Source: Hermatobates lingyangjiaoensis
Taxonomy: Eukaryota; Arthropoda; Insecta; Hemiptera; Hermatobatidae
Reading direction: 5' to 3'
Length of the DNA: 64,000 nt
NCBI GenBank assembly: GCA_026182355.1
Contig: JAPFBL010000047.1
Location: forward strand, 1,302,001-1,366,000
Made by a program: the position numbers and the translations under genes. This document shows, piece after piece, positions 58,660 to 64,000 of this stretch (its first letter is position 1; the number at the start of each line of letters is the position of its first letter). The notes beneath the pieces are model-generated. The model did no database searches. It had not been told where the DNA came from and saw only the letters and a list, made by a program, of their open reading frames with translations.

Positions 58660-60765
58660 TGCTTGGTTAGGCTTAATCTACCAGTAAGAATCTGTGAGCT
58701 GAAAGTACTAGAGTTATAAGTGAAGATGTAAATAAAATAACAGGTGAGGAAAAGATATTGCGTGATGAAGAAAGGAATTTTTGCATAAAGAGAGATAGAC
58801 GGTGAGGTGACAGAACTGACACTATTTCATCTGAGCAATATCTTTCAGCTAGATTGGGCACAAGTCTCGATCAAGTCAACACCACAAACACTTTGATATT
58901 TCCTCCCTATATGGATCGGAAAGAAGCTTAACCCAAATCTCCATTTTATTTTATTATTCCTGAATAACAATACAGGTTTTTTGATGGAACATTCCCTCAA
59001 GTCTTATCATTAATAAACAAAGATACAATTTTTGAAGTTACGTTTTATATACTTCAGATTTTTAATTTTATTTAACAAACATCAGCTAAAAGTGTTACAT
59101 ATATTTTGTTTCTTTTTTGTATTTAATTTCACATTTTTATATTGATATTAGTTGGCAGCAGGTCGGAAATTCCTGCAATTCAAACCATAACGATGTCTCT
59201 TGGAAAGATGCTATGGCAGCTAGATTGTCCAAAAGATCGAGGCCACCAGTACTAAAATAGTGAATGTAGAGGCTGCTGCAAAATTTAATAAGATATCTTC
59301 TATTCTAGTTGTGTCTTAACGATGAAAACTACGTGTTCGAAACGCCCAACATTGGGTAAATTTTTGTGACTTAGTGTTTCTTTCCCTTTTTTTCTAATCA
59401 AATTTTAATTGTCAAGATGTTAATATAAATAATAATAATAAGTCAATGATGTAGGTGGGAAGTTAGCGAGGTAAGGGAAGGTTGCATAAGAGTGGTAGAG
59501 GGGAACTGAGATCAATTTGGACTCAGTGGGGAGGGAATTAGATGGTACATGGTGCAGTCGTGGAGTCTCCAGAGGCAGGCATCGTAAAATCTTCATATCT
59601 CACTCACAACCCCTCTAAAACCCTGCTGCTCTCCTGGGGACCCAAATATCACCATATCTCAAAATGAATACTTGGCCAAGTAGTCAGCTTTCATGCAAAG
59701 GTCCAATATTCATTTCCCTGGCTCTTATTCGATTTCGCATAATTAACAATGCCCTTACAAACACTCCCCTTACCTTGAACCCCGTACAATTCAATTCCTT
59801 TAACTTCCTTCCCCTCTGCTTTGATTTTTTTTCATTGCCTTTGATTATTAATTCTCATCAAGTTCATTTTCAGGATATTGCCAACAAATAAAGAGCATAT
59901 AATTCAATTCCTGATAAAAGGAACTCCGTTTTAAATGAAGTTACGTCAATCCGCTTCATCACATTGTTTATTTGTTTGGTGAGATTATTGATAATACTTT
60001 CATCTGGACAGTTCATTATAACACAACAACTAATCTTGATTTAATAATATAAAACAGTTTTGAAAATATATCTTTGTTACCATTGAACATATTTTTGACC
60101 TAAATGTTTACTATTACTTTTTTTTCAGCGTTAACAATCATTCTTGATATTTAATACCAAAAAAGAGAAAAAACCAGGTATATTAATAAACACTCGATCC
60201 TCAAATTTCCGTATTTCTAGTGACCGTAGTTTGAAGTTTCCGTACTATTTTCCAAATAGCATAAATTATCATCCGGTGATAATTTGTTATATTAATTTTT
60301 ATTTGTTTATATAACAAATTGGTTATATTAAGAAAATTTGCTTAATACAAATTTGCTTAATACTACACCATTATTTATGCATAAACAAAGTTACCATTAT
60401 GTTTTTTATTGTATAGTAAACAGATAATAACTTCAGCCAGCTGTATTTTACGTTTTAAAGAAAGGTTAGGTAGGGAATAGTCCTTGCCTTCTCATATGCC
60501 TACGCTACTCCAATTTATTTCAAATCAGCCATAACAGTATTCAGCTGGTCTAACCCTACTAAACTGTGTTTAGATTAGGCCATATATCCTATGGTACGTC
60601 TTGTCTTACTGCTAACAGTTAGGATGTCAGAAAGTTCTGTTACATTTATATTAAAAGTTATCACCTATAAAATTATTTATTTTATTCATTTTGGATTGTT
60701 TCGAAATTCTTTTATTTAATTTCCTTTATATCATTTCTCAAATATTACACAAATATAGTACTAAA
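58660..60765. other. Spacer with a hammerhead-like remnant
   Basis: The only repeat-like signal is CGTGTTCGAAACGCCCAAC at about 59330-59348, preceded by CTTAACGATGAAAACTA. This is a decayed relative of the GAAACGC hammerhead family. The patch 59440-59660 is GC-richer, with no identifiable content. Confidence 0.5.
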
Positions 60766-60769
60766 AGAA

Positions 60770-61080
60770 AAAGTAAACACGTGTATATTTAACAATTTAC
60801 TCCATAGGTTGTTAGAACATGTTTATGAAGTATATGACTGCCCGAAACAATAAGTTTCATTTGTGTTCATGCAATACATATCATGTGTAATATAGAACAG
60901 CGAAAACGTCATGATTAGTGGTTTCTTCATTTAAAGGAAGTATGAAAGCCTGGAGACCTTAAGAGACATTTTAGAATTACGACCAAAAGTAAACCAATAC
61001 GTTCTTTTATGATTTGTGAAACCACGAAGACAAATAAATTATACTTGTATTAAAAATGTGACTAATTGATAGATAGTCAA
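60770..61080 (+). repeat. Dispersed direct repeat, copy 1 of 2
   Basis: Matches 62805-63130 in order: TTTAACAATTTAC, GTTTATGAAGTATA, ATCATGTG, GAACAG-GAAA-CGTC, ATTAGTG, TTCTT-ATT, GAGACCTTAA-AGAC, ACCAAA and AAACAAATAAA-TAT. The copies are diverged and about 2 kb apart. No coding or ribozyme signature. Confidence 0.65.
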
Positions 61081-61380
61081 CTTCATCACATATAGTTATA
61101 AATTTATCACATATAGTCAATGACCACCTATATTCTAGGATTGCTTCTATGATCGTCTTATATATGAGCTCTTCGATTTACCGTTCGATGCACTTGAACT
61201 GTAATAACTTGTGGGAAATAGGTGAATATGAAGGTGATTCTCAATTCATGCTAATTTCAACGGTTTTGGTTCCATTTTCTGTCACTTTTGATTCCAGATA
61301 ACAACTTCCCTGGCATTAGGTAGCATAAGTTACCTAATAAAGACTGCAGCTATACACGAAAATTACCTTTACAAATCTGA

Positions 61381-61735
61381 GGATCTGCTTGTATCTAGGT
61401 TAAGCAGTAGTTAGCCATCAAGAATCCTAATGGATAGAACATCATCTTACTTTGCTGAATACTGACAGTGCTGGAATATTCTTGTATCCGTGTTGATCAA
61501 CAATCAGCAGTCAAGAATCCAACTATGTAGACTATAGCTTTGCAGTCTATTGGCAGTGCTGGTACATGCTTTTACTCGGGTTTAGTAGTAACCGGTAGTA
61601 AAAACCAATTCAATAGACTACCACGTAGCTTTGAAGCCCATTTACAGTGGAGGTATCTTCTTGCATCCGAATCAACTGGTAGTCAGTACTAAATAATCCA
61701 ATAGGATCATATTACACCTAGCAAGCAACCATATG
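61381..61735 (+). repeat. Degenerate ~90-bp minisatellite, about 3.7 units
   Basis: Units begin at 61381, 61473, 61561 and 61652 (92, 88 and 91 bases apart). Each opens with GG(A/T)-(T/A)-TGCTT or TTCTTGTATC-like sequence. AGTAG/CAG and (TCAAGAATCC)-like blocks follow, then GTAGACTATAGCTTTG(A/C)AG and ACAGTGCT before the next unit. The units differ by many substitutions, so the array is old. Confidence 0.75.
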
Positions 61736-62204
61736 TAGCCTATTGATATCACGACTTGAGTTTGGCCACTTAAATACTAACACTCACAGATATATATAAA
61801 TATCGTAATATTACACTCTCAGTAATGAATAGAAGATCAAATTATATATTTTAACTGTTAACCGAATGGTGGAATTGTTTACATTATATAGTCAAATATA
61901 ATGACTAGAGACTAAATAAAAAATCTCTTACACGTGTACAAGTAATTTAATCATAAAAGATATAAAAAGTCTTTAAGTTCATTAACTTTTATTCATGACT
62001 CAGTACTTGAGAGAGTAAAAGTAATCTCTTCCCTATGTAAACTTAACATTCATTCAGTAAAATTAATATTAGATCATTCTAAAAACTTATTTCACGATGC
62101 TTGGTAGTATAGAACTTTGATACAACACCAGCCTTTTCAACCAGAAAAAAAAAGTGTGTAAATAAATAGAAGGCTTGAAAGGACGTTACAGGGACATAGG
62201 CGCT

Positions 62205-62255
62205 GCTGCTCTCACGGGAAGCGCTGTTTTAATAAAGCCTCTCCCGTGAGACCGA
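62205..62255. repeat. Short inverted repeat
   Basis: TCTCACGGGA (62211-62220) and TCCCGTGAGA (from about 62242) are complementary around a ~20-base loop. No poly-U or other context makes it a recognisable terminator or RNA gene. Confidence 0.6.
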
Positions 62256-62804
62256 CCAAATCTCTTTCATTTACAGCATCCCTTACAACTTAGCAAAAAT
62301 TCCCTCATTAATGACGAAAGTAAGAGACGAATTTTAATTAAGGGCTCGTTTCAAGCCTTTCTCAACCCTCGCTTGCCCCTTTATAAGATCCCATTGCTCA
62401 GTATCTTATTCCAATTTTTGTCATAATGTGCAGTCATTCTTATTAAACTGAACATAATATTAATTAAATTTTAAACTTTTCCTTTAGTTATCATTGAAAA
62501 GTTAGTATTTCGATCTTTGAATTATATGACATTTCTGTTTAATATATGTGAGAAAGGAAAGAATAAAAATTATACACTTAACTTGAGAGTTTTTCATTAG
62601 AATAAAAAAAATTTACCAGGATTTCCTTTTATGTCCTATTGGGTACAGTTTTACAAGTTTAAAATATATACTGTCAAGTAATTTTTCAATTAATATCACT
62701 CTAATATTTCAACAAACACAGCAATAAATGTAATTCATAAGTGCAATTCCTTTTACATGAATTTGTAAATTCCTTGTACATTTCATTTACCATGAGTACA
62801 AATA

Positions 62805-63130
62805 TACAACTAAAATAAAAAGTGCGTAGTTCAATGTTTAACAATTTACATCATAAATTGATCGAAGTTGTTTATGAAGTATACGATTGCCAGAAAAATT
62901 AAGCATCACTTGAGTTCCTACTATACTTGTCATGTGATGGTACAGAACAGTGAAACGTCGTCATTAGTGTCTTCTTGATTAACCTTAAGTTTCCACTCCT
63001 ATAGACCTTAAAAGACTTTCAGACCAAAGGAAAACCACTTCTTTCATTAAATTACTAAAATCATGATTCGAGAAGCAATGAAAACAAATAAACTATTTTA
63101 GTACTATAAAAGTAACTATTAAGAAATATT
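62805..63130 (+). repeat. Dispersed direct repeat, copy 2 of 2
   Basis: Second copy of the unit at 60770-61080, in the same orientation, with several small indels. Function and origin are unknown. Confidence 0.65.
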
Positions 63131-63134
63131 TATC

Positions 63135-64000
63135 AAGTATAATTAACTTTGATTTGTTTTATTTTTATTTTATATAACTACAATATATTTTACTCTTTAA
63201 TTTATAGTTTACTTTGTAGTGATTTTTATATTTGTGTATTCATTTATAATACGTATTTGCACTACTGATTCACGTCTACATATTAACAATAATATCGGAA
63301 TAATCAAAATGCATATATCTGTCCAATAAATGACAGAACATTATAACTGCTTAATTTGGAAGGAATTGTCCAGACTCTACTATCTAGTCTTTATACGTCA
63401 ATAATTGAGATTATGATTAAACATTATTCATTCGACTCTGTTACCTGTAAAAACTGATTTATTAAGTGAAATTATTATGTTGTAATCGTTGATGTTTTGT
63501 TGTAATGTAAAAGTAATTGTAATAAAAGTAGTCCAAGTGATTGCTGTATGAGTGAATACCTTTGTCGGCACATATCGGGTTTCCCTTAATTGTCACTAGG
63601 GCAGCAGAACGTTCAATCCACCTCCAAAGCATACTCATTTCAATAAATTAATTTTATTTTATAACAAATGAACATCATATGTTACCAAATTTAAGATAAC
63701 CATTTCCGTATATTTCAAATAGGTTGTTGAGCTTGAACTAACACAACACCTCCAAAGTAGGTTTTTCAGGATCAGGTTCAACAATTAATTACAAGTCAAA
63801 GTTTAGCAGAAATTTGTTTGGCAATGATAAGGCTTTTAATGGAATCTTTTTAGTGTATTTAGCACATCTTTTATTTTTTTGTAATATATATTGTCAAAAA
63901 TAAATCTAATTCACATATACCTTCGTTGTATGAAACATGACATATGGTGGAACAAAGTTACATGAAAATTAAATTTATTTTTGACTATATATATTCCAAA
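63135..64000. other. AT-rich spacer, nothing recognised
   Basis: No ORF, repeat-family match or RNA structure that I can support. Confidence 0.55.

Noticed and set aside
61381..61735. Possible CRISPR-like array because of regular ~90-bp spacing
   Set aside because: Units are repeats along their full length with no unique spacers, in a eukaryotic context.

Overview
The window is AT-rich, non-genic eukaryotic DNA. I find no intact host protein-coding gene, exon chain, rRNA or bona fide tRNA. Short ORFs are scattered through it, many of them running into (TA)n tracts; nearly all look like chance ORFs or read-through of repeats. The content suggests an arthropod, possibly a chelicerate: tRNA-derived SINEs whose 3' ends carry AACCT/TTAGG-type units (the common arthropod telomere repeat), abundant Penelope-like element (PLE) debris with hammerhead ribozyme (HHR) motifs, and a decayed LINE with an RNase H domain. 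The taxon is an inference and the species cannot be named.

Layout. 0-10 kb: AT-rich spacer with a 48-bp tandem duplication (241-324), a CT tract (2988-3032), a minus-strand HHR (3918-3960), a 117-bp duplicated unit (4483-4744) and an inverted pair of SINEs (6002-6590). 10-17 kb: a dense cluster of fold-back PLE fragments. It includes a truncated PLE retaining its GIY-YIG endonuclease domain (ORF 13208-13699) between inverted terminal repeats, one with a complete HHR and the other with a 10-nt deletion in it. 19.5-27 kb: a ~200-bp TA-rich tract, a 155+46+155 bp palindrome (20094-20449), a 524-bp fold-back hairpin (21566-22089), and two outward-facing copies of an unrecognised element (about 22540-23560 and 26455-26980) ending in HHRs. 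27-44 kb: mostly featureless, with SINE fragments, a three-unit ~125-bp tandem array built on a SINE tRNA head (33236-33590), and a GC-richer block with stacked strong hairpins (36510-37300). 44-50 kb: more HHR fold-backs, the best SINE copy (47543-47872, with a target-site duplication), and a LINE pseudogene with RT and RNase H remnants (47879-49730). 50-64 kb: SINE fragments, another run of HHR fold-backs (54.9-58.7 kb), a ~90-bp degenerate minisatellite (61381-61735) and a ~300-bp dispersed direct repeat.

The main theme is ribozyme-bearing repeats. At least eight sequence families of HHR-like motifs can be told apart by the bases that follow the GAAA box. Most occur as inverted pairs only 10-500 bp apart, and many sit directly against (TA)n microsatellites. 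Coordinates were counted by hand and may be off by a few bases; repeat boundaries are approximate.
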